Shown here piece after piece: positions 31,576-39,749 of a DNA stretch of 44,190 bases; the stretch's first letter is position 1; each line of letters opens with the position of its first letter. The translations under genes and the position numbers were made by a program. The notes beneath the pieces were generated by a model. The model did no database searches, was not told where the DNA came from, and saw only the letters and a list, made by a program, of their open reading frames with translations. Origin of the DNA: Verrucomicrobiota bacterium (GTDB lineage Bacteria > Verrucomicrobiota > Lentisphaeria > JABSQK01 > JAJFLO01); the NCBI GenBank assembly GCA_021772635.1, contig JAJFLP010000014.1:1-44190 (forward strand). The letters run 5' to 3'.

Positions 31576-32757
31576 ATGGCTGTTTATCAATATTGGTCTA
31601 GGGGATTGCTGACGGACAACTTGCTGGAGCCGTTGCTTAATAGTTTCCCGGACATTATACACTCAGTTGACAAGGACGGGAATATTGTCTACGCGAATAT
31701 GCGCGCCTCTGAGCTGCTTGGATATAGTCAAGACGAGTTAGTCGGGCTGAATATTTACAAATTATACGCCCCGGAAATTCAAAGTCAGGTTAAAAAGGGC
31801 TTTAACCGGTTAAAACAGGAAGGCGATATAACGATTCGCGAAAGCCTTCTGAAAACAAAGTCCGGTGAACTTATTACGGTCGAGATACGATCGTTCAGCG
31901 TATACGATGATAAGGGCGAATTCCTAAGAACATTTTCGATACTCCGCGATGTGCGCGAAGTAAAGGAGATGCGGGACAATCTCCTTCACGCTGAACGCCT
32001 CAGCGGTATCGGACAACTCGCCGCCTGCGTCGTTCACGACATACATAATCCGTTGATGGTAATCCAAATGTACACAGAGATGCTACTGCAGGATGCAACG
32101 AAGTACATGGCCCCTGATTCCTGCGGCGAAGTTTCCGACTTCCTGAAACAGATGCAGCGGGCATCGGAGAAAATACAAAAACTCCTCGCGCACCTCCGAA
32201 GTTTCGCCAGGCGCGAGACAGAGACGAAAGAGGATGGGGATGTGAACCTGTTGATCGACGACGCACTTTTTATGGTGATGAATAAGATCATAAAGAACAA
32301 TATCCGGGTAAACCGACACGATAAGGACCGCGACTGTCCCATCCGCTGCTCAATAATCGAAATTGAACAGGTGATCATGAATATTCTCAGTAACGCCTGT
32401 GACGCGATGATACCGTCAACCAAGCGGACTCTGAGGCTATCGCTTAATGAGGAGGAGACCGATGATGGGAAGTTCTATCGGATTTCAATACAGGATACCG
32501 GTTGCGGAATAGCCGAGAAGGACTTACCGGCGGTGTTTGATTCGTTCTATACGACGAAAAAACGCGGTCAAGGAACCGGCCTCGGCCTCGCAATATGTAC
32601 CGAAGTAATTGAAAAACACCGGGGAAAAATTGAGGTTGAATCAGTCCTTGGCGAAGGAACTACTTTCCACATTGTACTGCCCCAAGACTCCGATGATACC
32701 GATCAACCGGAAATTTCCGAGGAAACCGTCACGCTGGGGAACGAGTCTTCCGGTTAG
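31576..32757 (+). CDS. PAS sensor histidine kinase
   Basis: The 393-residue protein has one PAS domain (about 18-130, FPDIIHSVDKDGNIVYAN), a HisKA domain with His154 in VVHDIHNPLMVI and an ATPase domain with N box (SNACDAM), G1 (DTGCGIAEKDL), F box (DSFYTTK) and G2 (GTGLGLAI). There is no receiver and no membrane helix. The HDIHNP form of the H box is a minor variant. It probably passes phosphate to a response regulator encoded elsewhere. It is read away from the glycosyltransferase and towards the phoH gene. Confidence 0.93.
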   Translation: MAVYQYWSRGLLTDNLLEPLLNSFPDIIHSVDKDGNIVYANMRASELLGYSQDELVGLNIYKLYAPEIQSQVKKGFNRLKQEGDITIRESLLKTKSGELITVEIRSFSVYDDKGEFLRTFSILRDVREVKEMRDNLLHAERLSGIGQLAACVVHDIHNPLMVIQMYTEMLLQDATKYMAPDSCGEVSDFLKQMQRASEKIQKLLAHLRSFARRETETKEDGDVNLLIDDALFMVMNKIIKNNIRVNRHDKDRDCPIRCSIIEIEQVIMNILSNACDAMIPSTKRTLRLSLNEEETDDGKFYRISIQDTGCGIAEKDLPAVFDSFYTTKKRGQGTGLGLAICTEVIEKHRGKIEVESVLGEGTTFHIVLPQDSDDTDQPEISEETVTLGNESSG

Positions 32758-32782
32758 ACCGTAAGTTCGAGCAATGATTTCC

Positions 32783-34105
32783 TCACAGAATTTCCGCAGC
32801 AATCTCTGCTAATTGACTACGCTCTCCTTTTGATAACGTTATGTGCGCAGAAATCTTTTCGTTCTTGAACTGATTTACGAGATGCGAAAATCCGTTCGAA
32901 AATGAGTCTACATACGGGTTGTCGATCTGTTCGGGATCGCCCGTGATTACAATCTTCGAACCATGCCCTACCCTGGTAATGATCGTTTTTATTTCGTGTC
33001 TCGTCAGGTTTTGCGCTTCATCAATCACGAAGTACTGGTGCGGAATGCTGCGACCTCGAATATAGGCTAGCGGCTCCACACCAATCTCTTCCGATGCGCC
33101 AATATCTGGAGGTAATATACGCTTGCGATTCTGTCTATCCCGTTCGATGATCAGCTCGAGCGCGTCGTATATCGGTTGCATCCAAGGACGCATCTTCTCC
33201 TCCACATCACCGGGAATAAACCCAATGTCACGTCCCATAGGCATAGTTGGCCGTGAAACGAGAAGCTTATTGTATTTGCACTCCTTTAACACCTTATGGA
33301 GTCCCGCCGCGACCGCTAATAACGTCTTACCTGTCCCCGCCCGCCCCGACAGCGTTACAAGCTTAATGTTGTCATCTAAGAGCGCATCCAGAGCAAACGT
33401 CTGCTCCAGATTCAGCGGTTTTATACCGAGCACCCCGCCGTTCGTTTCCGGCAATGATACTATCCCATTACCTTCGGCTCCCGATATCCGACCTAATACA
33501 GCGACCTTATTGGAAGATACGCCGTTCAGTAGAATATATTCGTTCGGGGAAAATTTGCCGGCCGCGGTCAGCGGTAGAACCTTAGACTTTTTGAACTCTG
33601 CAATTTCCTCATCGCTGACAGATAGGGTTGCATGCCCGGTGTACAGTTTAACCTGGCTAACCTTTGATTCCTCATAGTCCTCCGCGAAAATTCCCAGTGC
33701 TTGCGCTTTCAGCCGTAAATTGATATTCTTACTAACAATTATCGTCTTTGCCTGCGCGAATTCATCTTTGATCTCGATTGCCAAGTTCAGAATCCGATCG
33801 CCCGCATTTTCTTCAGTCTTCACCTTGAATTTTACCGAGAAACCGGGTTTCTTTCCGGCATAGATCTGCAGCAATCCACCGGCATCCAAACGAATACCTT
33901 CGCCGAGGTTACCTTTTTCGGTTAAACTAGAGAGTGCAAATGACACGGCCCGCGAATTTTGGCCGAGTTCCGTGGTGTCACGCTTAAAGAGATCGAGCTC
34001 TTCGATCACTTCAATCGGTATGATCACGTGGTTGTCCGCGAATGAATCGATCGCACCTGGATCGTGAAGCAGAACATTGGTATCGAGGATGAATATTTTT
34101 TTCAT
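32783..34105 (-). CDS. PIN-domain and PhoH-ATPase fusion (PhoH2/YlaK type)
   Basis: The 440-residue protein has an N-terminal PIN nuclease domain: FILDTNVLLHDPGAI, with Asp8, VIEELDLFK and a later acidic set. A PhoH ATPase follows, with Walker A GRAGTGKT (254-261), SRPTMPMGRDIGFIPGD and Walker B FVIDEAQN (359-366). PhoH2 proteins couple RNA unwinding with PIN cleavage; in mycobacteria they are linked to toxin-antitoxin behaviour. The frame can be read from 34156, but the first 17 codons are a word-like repeat (LDPDPLSLEPLTPEP), so the ATG at 34103-34105 is chosen. Confidence 0.92.
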   Translation of the reverse strand: MKKIFILDTNVLLHDPGAIDSFADNHVIIPIEVIEELDLFKRDTTELGQNSRAVSFALSSLTEKGNLGEGIRLDAGGLLQIYAGKKPGFSVKFKVKTEENAGDRILNLAIEIKDEFAQAKTIIVSKNINLRLKAQALGIFAEDYEESKVSQVKLYTGHATLSVSDEEIAEFKKSKVLPLTAAGKFSPNEYILLNGVSSNKVAVLGRISGAEGNGIVSLPETNGGVLGIKPLNLEQTFALDALLDDNIKLVTLSGRAGTGKTLLAVAAGLHKVLKECKYNKLLVSRPTMPMGRDIGFIPGDVEEKMRPWMQPIYDALELIIERDRQNRKRILPPDIGASEEIGVEPLAYIRGRSIPHQYFVIDEAQNLTRHEIKTIITRVGHGSKIVITGDPEQIDNPYVDSFSNGFSHLVNQFKNEKISAHITLSKGERSQLAEIAAEIL

Positions 34106-34160
34106 TGGTTCAGGGGTTAAGGGTTCAAGACTCAAGGGGTCAGGGTCAAGGGTCAAGGGT
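34106..34160 (+). repeat. GGGTCAAGGGTCAAGG microrepeat
   Basis: A loose tandem of GGGTTCAA/GGGTCAA words directly upstream of the phoH-like gene. It resembles the CCTGAACCTTGAACC runs near 188 and 19354 read on the other strand. Confidence 0.7.
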
Positions 34161-34163
34161 CCT

Positions 34164-34326
34164 GTCTATTAACAGACCCGACAACAACCGGCCTGGAGGA
34201 TTGCTTCTTTGAAACTTAAAACCGATTTAGCCTCAGGAGTGACAGCCGCCGTGATGACAGTCTGACGGGCCCCGGCGGCTGATTCTGCCGTCCAGCAGAT
34301 CTCCAGATTACACGGGCGAAGCGCTT
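34164..34326 (+). repeat. R7 block, copy 2
   Basis: It matches 26955-27116 over its length and ends at the start of an R2 hairpin. A 12-base stretch ACAACAACCGGC and the CAGCCGCCGTGATGACAG segment are shared. Confidence 0.78.
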
Positions 34327-34398
34327 GTTGGAGTTCACGCTTCAGCGTGGTTTTTAAGTTTCCGGCAAGAAATACCACGCTGAAGCGTGAACTCCAAC
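34327..34398. repeat. R2 hairpin core (72 bp)
   Basis: The left arm starts GTTGGAGTTCACGCTTCAGC and the right arm is ACCACGCTGAAGCGTGAACT then CCAAC. Each arm contains its own small palindrome. The R2 right terminal sequence TCCTTAACTTAATGAC follows at 34418-34433. Confidence 0.82.
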
Positions 34399-34439
34399 GG
34401 GGGCTACTCGCGTACAAATCCTTAACTTAATGACATTGA

Positions 34440-34483
34440 CCCTGATCTATGCATAAAGTTTCTACAGCCTGCATAAATCAGGC
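34440..34483. repeat. 44-bp hairpin element, copy 2
   Basis: CCTGATCTATGC and GCATAAATCAGG pair with one mismatch. It directly follows the R2 end and precedes R5 copy 4, the same order as at 21178. Confidence 0.65.
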
Positions 34484-34657
34484 CAGCCCTGAAATAACCG
34501 AGTAGCCGATTCCAAATCCTAATCTTACTCGTAATCCTAATCGTAATCCTACTCGTACTCGTAAGCTTTCTGATTTCTCGAGGTGAGAGTTAGAAAGGGA
34601 TTATGACTACGATTAGGAGTAAGAGTACGAAGAAAATCCAACGAAAAGTTCGCTGGA
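34484..34657 (+). repeat. R5 element, copy 4 (about 170 bp)
   Basis: This copy has a longer left hexamer run (TAATCT TACTCG TAATCC TAATCG and so on), core TTTCTCGAGGTGAGAG, and a right run GACTACGATTAGGAGTAAGA ending AACGAAAAGTTCGCTGG. Confidence 0.75.
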
Positions 34658-34663
34658 ACAGAA

Positions 34664-35356
34664 CTAGTTCGCGGTCGGATCCCAAAAAGCGTCGGCCCCG
34701 CTGCTGGGGACATCGTCAATCTCCCGAATATCTACATGAAGATCACCAAATAAATTGACGGCCTGACCGGAAGCCGGATCCGTTGGATCTTTGAGATGGG
34801 CAAAGTACAAAGTACCGTCGAGTTTCTGAGTCTCGCCACCGTTTCTGGAGAGCAACGAACTTACGGTAGTCGTCGACCCGCATATAACGACCATCGTCTT
34901 TTCCGCGACAACAAGCTGGTCGTTTTTCAGCGAAGCAGGGGTCGTATTATCCTGGCGATTTAAATAGAAATTCGTCATATAATTCGACTTAGCGTTGGTG
35001 TCTACGTCAAAAAGCGGACCAGGCGACATACCTGGACACCCAAGAAATCTAATCGGATCACCGGGCGGGCTTGTGTCGGATAAATAGTATGTCTTAACCT
35101 TCTGAGTCCAGTATTCTTCGATCGGGCCGCCAGCTGTCCAGTCTTCAACCGGATAGTAGGTTAAGTTATCACCCGCGTATAACTCGATGGCAACGCCGAT
35201 TTGTTTCATATTCGAGATACAGTTCATCTGTTTCGCCCGATTTCTTGACCGCGATAACGATGGTATCAGCATTGAAATCAAGATTGAGATTATACTGATC
35301 GTGACAAGAATCTCGATAAGTGTAAATTTTTTACGGGGCAACTTTTTTTTGAACAT
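34664..35356 (-). CDS. Prepilin-type N-terminal methylation domain protein (pseudopilin-like)
   Basis: The 230-residue protein starts with a basic leader (MFKKKLPRKK) and the type IV prepilin motif FTLIEILVTISIISILISML, with Glu at +5 of the mature chain. The residue before the cleavage site is Lys, not Gly, as is usual in Lentisphaerota proteins of this kind. Then come SRNRAKQMNCISNMKQIG and a variable domain with VNLFGDLHVD near the end, similar to the H-x9-DG family. Large numbers of such proteins occur in PVC genomes, and their role in secretion or the cell surface is not settled. No pilus assembly genes are in this window. Confidence 0.87.
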   Translation of the reverse strand: MFKKKLPRKKFTLIEILVTISIISILISMLIPSLSRSRNRAKQMNCISNMKQIGVAIELYAGDNLTYYPVEDWTAGGPIEEYWTQKVKTYYLSDTSPPGDPIRFLGCPGMSPGPLFDVDTNAKSNYMTNFYLNRQDNTTPASLKNDQLVVAEKTMVVICGSTTTVSSLLSRNGGETQKLDGTLYFAHLKDPTDPASGQAVNLFGDLHVDIREIDDVPSSGADAFWDPTAN

Positions 35357-35822
35357 TCGTCTACCTCATATTGTCGATTTCTCGCGACTCGAATATCAAC
35401 GTCCCTGCCGTAGCATCGGAAACTTCCGATACCGACTCGGTCGCGAATCTGGGTTTAGCAAATCCTATCACTCTATTCATTCTACGAACTAATTGAGAAA
35501 ATTCCAAAATATTTTTTTACAACCATCCCATCAATGATGAGCCCGTGGGACAACCAATCGGAGTCAAAATCACTAGACACCTTTAAAGGGCGAAACCGAC
35601 ACAAAACGGATGAGTTTTGTGCGGCTCTGCCTTAAAGATGTTGATACTGGATGCCTGATTCTGGAGATTAGCTGGACGCTGCTTTCTTTATCCGGCATCT
35701 AGCAACCAGTATCCAGGATCGCGAAAACTTGTCGGTTTGAGGCGAAGCTTCGCTAGTTCTATACCGAAAATCACCGGGTTTTCGAAATATCGTTCGATTT
35801 CCCTTACGTGGTTAGTTGAAAG
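35357..35822. other. Gene-free stretch with R4 and R1
   Basis: The first 180 bases show no gene. The motif CAACCAATCGGAGTC (35551-35565), shared with the array near 20655, is followed by R4 copy 2 and R1. Confidence 0.65.
35571..35756 (+). repeat. R4 element, copy 2 (186 bp, structured)
   Basis: It has the same length and same pairing arms as copy 1 at 11688. The base differences I can see (for example GAGATTAGCTGGACGCTGC against GAGACTAGCTGGAAGCTAC) fall outside the outer stem and the CACAAAAC stem. Confidence 0.78.
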
Positions 35823-35852
35823 TTATCCAAAAATTGTACTGCTTGCAGTATA
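35760..35852 (+). repeat. R1 repeat, full length (93 bp), supplies the gmhB 3' end
   Basis: TATACCGAAAATCACCGGG, TTTTCGAAATATCGTTCG and CCAAAAATTG, ending TACTGC-TT-GCAGTA (35837-35850). The complement of its TTA at 35823 is the gmhB stop. Confidence 0.88.
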
Positions 35853-36353
35853 AATTACCACGTCAACTGTCTCTGCAAAAGTCGTAACCTGATAATCCGC
35901 CGTACTATCCGTATTGTTACTGATAAATATTGTGCGACATTTCGCTCGCAGCCCTGCTAAAACATCGGAGTCCTTGTCGCCAATCATATACGATTGACTG
36001 CAATCAATGCTTAAGTCCCGGGCCGCATCAAGGATCATGGTGGGTGCCGGCTTACGGCAGGGGCAATTGTCCGCCGGTGTGTGAGGGCAATACTTGATTG
36101 CATCGAATTTGACGCCAAATTCATCCAGGAGCATCGCCAACTTCGCGTGCTGTTGATGCATGGCATCTTCCGTAAAAAAACCGCGTCCGATACCTGACTG
36201 ATTCGTCACAAGAACAAGTTTGTACCCCTCGCCTGACAGCCGGGCCAATCCTTCTCCTACACCGGGCATGAGTTCGATATCATCGGGATCGGATAAGTAA
36301 TGTTTGTTGATAACGACTGTACCGTCGCGATCGAGAAAAATTGCTTTGTTCAT
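35823..36353 (-). CDS. gmhB: D-glycero-D-manno-heptose-1,7-bisphosphate 7-phosphatase
   Basis: The 176-residue HAD-family protein has IFLDRDGTV (nucleophile region), LVTNQSGIGRG, the zinc loop CPHTPADNCPCRKP and MIGDKDSDVLAG. It removes the 7-phosphate during ADP-heptose synthesis for the LPS inner core. It overlaps hldA by four bases (ATGA), so the two are co-translated. The last nine residues (YTASSTIFG) and the TAA come from the R1 copy at 35760-35852, so the native C-terminus has been replaced or capped by the repeat. All catalytic motifs lie upstream of that point. Confidence 0.94.
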   Translation of the reverse strand: MNKAIFLDRDGTVVINKHYLSDPDDIELMPGVGEGLARLSGEGYKLVLVTNQSGIGRGFFTEDAMHQQHAKLAMLLDEFGVKFDAIKYCPHTPADNCPCRKPAPTMILDAARDLSIDCSQSYMIGDKDSDVLAGLRAKCRTIFISNNTDSTADYQVTTFAETVDVVIYTASSTIFG

Positions 36354-37351
36354 TGGAAGCTGGCAATCAATGCGTCAATTTCTATGGGAACTGTTCCGAC
36401 GCTGCCGACCACAATTCCTGCCGCATGATTCGCGATCTCAGCAGCTTCTGAGGCACTGGCACCGGATAGTAAGGATGTAATAAATGACGCGATGACCGTA
36501 TCTCCGGCGCCGGAGACATCGAAAACGTCCTTGGCTGCCGTCGCGATATGAGTGAAGTTCGAGTCGCTCGTAAAAAGGACCATACCATCCTTACCGAGCG
36601 TAATTAAAAGGTACTCAGGTGCCCAGAGATCCATCAGCGCTGCACCGACTTTACGTAAATCTTCATCATCGGATACTGGATCGACACTTGGTGAGTGATA
36701 TCGCCCGGCAAGCGCGAATGCCTCGCTCCGGTTCGGAGTAACAAGCGTCAACCCGGTTAGAACCATCGAATTCCCCGGGTGCGGGTCAAGTGCTACGCGA
36801 ATCCCCGCGGCGGACGCCAGGGACCGTATTTCCTCCGCCAGCGACAGGGAGATGACGCCCTTCTGATAGTCCTCAATAACGATTGCATCCAACTTCCCAG
36901 CGCGGATCGCAGTCGATATGCGGTCGAGGATTAAGTCGGCGGTTTGCCCGTCGATCGGTGAATCCTTTTCTTCGTCAATGCGAGCGATTTGTTGGCGGTC
37001 GGCGATCAGCCGCGTCTTTACTGTTGTTTGACGGTCTGAAACTCGAATAACGCCGTCTGTGTTAATCTTTCGCTCTGTACATAACCGAAGCATTGCGTCT
37101 CCGTCGACATCCTCGCCAATCACCCCGAACGCCACCGCCTGCGCACCCAAAGTCGTTATATTCCGCAAGACATTCGCTGAACCACCAAGCGCCTCGGTGC
37201 GACGATCAACCTTAACGATCGGAACCGGTGCCTCGGGCGAAATCCGCGTTGCGTGCCCCCAGATATAGCGGTCAAATATAAGATCCCCGACAACGCCGAT
37301 ATGGAAATCGGCAAATCGTTCCGAAAGTTCTATAATTCGTTTTTTATTCAT
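36350..37351 (-). CDS. hldA: D-glycero-beta-D-manno-heptose-7-phosphate kinase, monofunctional
   Basis: The 333-residue PfkB-family kinase has GDLIFDRYIWGHATRISPEA, the LGGSANVLRN substrate loop, EDYQKGVIS and the catalytic DVSGAGDT with Asp284. It matches the kinase half of E. coli HldE, but the adenylyltransferase half is absent; that step must be encoded elsewhere. The start ATG (37349-37351) lies two bases from the TATACC end of an R1 fragment that fills the waaA-hldA gap. No Shine-Dalgarno site is seen. Confidence 0.94.
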   Translation of the reverse strand: MNKKRIIELSERFADFHIGVVGDLIFDRYIWGHATRISPEAPVPIVKVDRRTEALGGSANVLRNITTLGAQAVAFGVIGEDVDGDAMLRLCTERKINTDGVIRVSDRQTTVKTRLIADRQQIARIDEEKDSPIDGQTADLILDRISTAIRAGKLDAIVIEDYQKGVISLSLAEEIRSLASAAGIRVALDPHPGNSMVLTGLTLVTPNRSEAFALAGRYHSPSVDPVSDDEDLRKVGAALMDLWAPEYLLITLGKDGMVLFTSDSNFTHIATAAKDVFDVSGAGDTVIASFITSLLSGASASEAAEIANHAAGIVVGSVGTVPIEIDALIASFQ

Positions 37352-37353
37352 GT

Positions 37354-37401
37354 TATACCAACAATCATGGAGTTTTCGACCAGGCGTCGCCCAGGTGGCT
37401 A
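37354..37401 (+). repeat. R1 left half with module B between waaA and hldA
   Basis: TATACCAACAATCATGG, GAGTTTTCG, then ACCAGGCGTCGCCCAGG and TGGCTA. It is cut off at the waaA stop. The same module sits at the same R1 position at 4029-4246. Confidence 0.75.
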
Positions 37402-38724
37402 CACAACTGAATATTCCCGGAGCAGACTAATAGTACTGGCGGTTGCGCCTTGATACTGTTCGACCGTCTCCTTTGCAACGCGTCCAAGTCGGGCTCTTTC
37501 CGATTCATCCTCGAGCAATCTACCCACGGCGCTACGCAGTTCAAGTTCATCTGCAACTTCGATACAAGCGGCTTTGTCTTTAAATTGTTTCGTGACGAGG
37601 CGAAAATTTTCCATCCCGGCTCCGAAAATTATGGGTTTTCCAAGGATTGCCGGCTCAATAATATTATGCCCACCACGGTTACCAGCCAGGCTGTTGCCCA
37701 TAAATACAACATCCGACACGTCCAGGAATTTCATCATCTCACCTGTCGTATTGACAATGAGTACTTCCACATCGTCACTGAAATCGGCGTCACCACCCAG
37801 TGTTTCCCGTAACGTTGTCAGGAGCGTGTAGCGTACGCCCGCACTCGCCAACAACCGTTCTATCTCAGGCGTACGCTCCACGTGCCTAGGAATGATAACC
37901 AGGCGCAGGTCGGTGAACTCTCGCGCCAATTCCTGATAAACACCTGTTACGGCCGCCTCCTCCCCCGGATGTGTACTTGCAGCTGTAAAAACGAGCTTGC
38001 CGGTGCCGCCGAATGCCCGGTCCAGCGCCAGGGAGTCACAATCATCCTTGACTGCCGGGAGTTGGTCGAACTTCATGGTATTGCAAACCTTTACCGGCGT
38101 GTCTGTGCCAACAATCGACCGAACACGCTCGCAATCATCCTGCGATTGCGTACAAATTACCGAGAACCTGGAAAAAATCTGTTCGAAAAACCAACGGTGC
38201 TTTCGGTAGCCCCTGGCGGAGTTATCCGACATCCTGCAGTTGACCAAGGCTGATTTTATATTATGACGATATGCCAGTTCAACGATATTCGGCCAAATCT
38301 CGACTTCGAAAATAATCAAAGCCCGCGGCCGTATAGCGGAAAATGCGCGACGTATAATCAAACTGAAATCCAGCGGAAAGTAAATCGAAACAACGCGATC
38401 GCCCGGCGCGCGATCTCGAGCAATTTTCTGGCCTGTGCTCGTGGTGGTTGAGATCACGAATTCGAGGTTCTCGTCCGTCTTCATCCAGGATTCGATAAAC
38501 GATAGCGCGGCGACCGTCTCCCCAACACTGACTGAGTGGATCCAAACGGGCTGTTTGAGCGCTGCCAATCGTTGTTTTTTCGCCGTCGAGTAAAACCCGA
38601 ATCGCTCACCGAAGCCATCGGCAAAATTCCCTCGTCGACTGAGCCTCACGAGATAAACAGGGAAGTACAGCAGAAAAAGAAATGGAAACAGAAGGTTATA
38701 TACGAACAAAGCAAAATTTGCCAT
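37399..38724 (-). CDS. waaA: 3-deoxy-D-manno-octulosonic acid transferase (KdtA)
   Basis: The 441-residue protein has an N-terminal membrane anchor (about 4-28) and then VWIHSVSVGETVAALSFIE, STTTSTGQKIA, FEVEIWPNIVELA, ALVNCRMSDNSARGY and the C-terminal GHNIIEPAILGKPIIFG of the GT30 family. It adds Kdo from CMP-Kdo to lipid A precursor at the inner membrane. The open frame reaches 38865, but the extra 47 codons are the GAAGGACAT-type inverted array; the ATG at 38722-38724 starts the anchor. The TAG stop lies in R1 module B sequence. Confidence 0.95.
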   Translation of the reverse strand: MANFALFVYNLLFPFLFLLYFPVYLVRLSRRGNFADGFGERFGFYSTAKKQRLAALKQPVWIHSVSVGETVAALSFIESWMKTDENLEFVISTTTSTGQKIARDRAPGDRVVSIYFPLDFSLIIRRAFSAIRPRALIIFEVEIWPNIVELAYRHNIKSALVNCRMSDNSARGYRKHRWFFEQIFSRFSVICTQSQDDCERVRSIVGTDTPVKVCNTMKFDQLPAVKDDCDSLALDRAFGGTGKLVFTAASTHPGEEAAVTGVYQELAREFTDLRLVIIPRHVERTPEIERLLASAGVRYTLLTTLRETLGGDADFSDDVEVLIVNTTGEMMKFLDVSDVVFMGNSLAGNRGGHNIIEPAILGKPIIFGAGMENFRLVTKQFKDKAACIEVADELELRSAVGRLLEDESERARLGRVAKETVEQYQGATASTISLLREYSVV

Positions 38725-38779
38725 TTTAATTAGAACCTGCGACCTTTTTTGAAACTTAAGTAATTTGACTGAGATTTTC

Positions 38780-38855
38780 ACCATGAAGGACATGAAGAGC
38801 ATGAAGTAAAGACTCTTGATATTTTCCCCTTCATGCTCTTCATGTCCTTCATGGT
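38780..38855. repeat. 27-bp perfect inverted repeat of ATGAAG words
   Basis: The arms 38780-38806 (beginning ACCATGAAGGACATGAAG) and 38829-38855 are exact reverse complements. Each is a tandem of a 9-base word close to ATGAAGGAC. In translation it gives HEGHEEHEG-type and FMLFMSFMV-type peptides. Confidence 0.88.
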
Positions 38856-38921
38856 TGTAAAGCATTATTCGATTGGCAGTTTGCTCCTTAAAACTTGAAA
38901 GATTTTGAGCCTGTTTTTAAT

Positions 38922-39008
38922 GTGGGAGGCGCTGTCCTCAGCGGCGATTTTTTTTGATTTGAATGTTTCAAAATTATATTTTATCGCCGCTGGGACAGCG
39001 CCTCCCAC
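38922..39008. repeat. R6 element, copy 2 (87-bp hairpin)
   Basis: It has the same outer arms as copy 1 (20866-20952). The loop stem differs (TTTGAA..TTCAAA in place of TTGGAA..TTCCAA), so pairing is kept. CTCTCCGCACAAGCGG and GTCCGCTCATGCGGAC follow in both copies. Confidence 0.85.
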
Positions 39009-39067
39009 ACTTGCTCTCCGCACAAGCGGCGTCCGCTCATGCGGACCGCAGAACCCAAGTTTCCTAT

Positions 39068-39237
39068 TATATTAACCGGGCCCGTACGGCCTGGACGATT
39101 GCTCTGAAACTTAAAACCGGTTTAGCCTCAGGAGTGCACTGGAGGGCGGATGCGCCCAGCCGCCGTAATGACAGCGTGACGAGCCCCGGGCTACTCTGCT
39201 GGCCAACAGAACTCCAGATTACCCGGGCGAAGCGCAT
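39068..39237 (+). repeat. R7-type block, copy 3
   Basis: It shares GAAACTTAAAACCGGTTTAG and GCCTCAGGAGTG with copies 1 and 2 but carries an extra segment (CACTGGAGGGCGGATGCGCC). It ends GGCGAAGCGCAT before an R2 hairpin. Confidence 0.7.
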
Positions 39238-39309
39238 GTTGGAGTTCACGCTTCAGCGTGGTTTTTAAGTTTCTAAAAAGAAATACCACGCTGAAGCGTG
39301 AACTCCAAC
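39238..39309. repeat. R2 hairpin core (72 bp)
   Basis: The arms are GTTGGAGTTCACGCTTCAGC and ACGCTGAAGCGTGAACTCC, with loop TTTTTAAGTTTCTAAAAAG. The right R2 end TCCTTAACTTAATGAC follows near 39329. Confidence 0.82.
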
Positions 39310-39471
39310 GGGTGCTACTCGCGTACAAATCCTTAACTTAATGACATTGGTATTAACAGACCTGGAATTATTGAGTCGGCGCTCCATTGAAACTTCGATC
39401 TGATTCGCCCCGGCGATGTTCAAGGAGTTCTGCTGGCCATCCGCCCTCCGGATTACACGGGCGAAGCGCTT

Positions 39472-39541
39472 GTTGGAGTTCACAACTTCAGTTGTGCTGG
39501 CTATCCGCTAACGGAACACAGCTGAAGCTGTGAACTCCAAC
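39472..39541. repeat. R2 hairpin core, CACAAC/CACAGC variant (70 bp)
   Basis: The left inner stem is CACAACTTCAGTTGTG and the right inner stem CACAGCTGAAGCTGTG. Both are internally paired but by different sequences. Confidence 0.8.
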
Positions 39542-39641
39542 GGCCTGAACACATACAAATCGTTAACTTAGTGACATTAGCATCAACAGAGGGCGAACAA
39601 CCTCGTTGAACTCTCCTCAGGAGTACACCGCTTTCGATGTT

Positions 39642-39690
39642 ATACCAAACAATCACGGAGTTTACGAAGCGCGATGGCTTATCCCCCAGC
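39642..39690 (+). repeat. R1 left-end fragment
   Basis: TATACCAAACAATCACGG, GAGTTTACGAAGCG. It loses similarity after the internal site. Confidence 0.55.
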
Positions 39691-39749
39691 ACCGAAGCTA
39701 ACCAGTGTCGCCTCAAATATACGCTTGCAAGTGGTCCGATATTATTAAA

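Noticed and set aside
38725-38865. 47-codon upstream extension of waaA (HEGHEEHEG-type peptide)
   Set aside because: It is translation of the inverted ATGAAGGAC array, not a conserved N-terminus.
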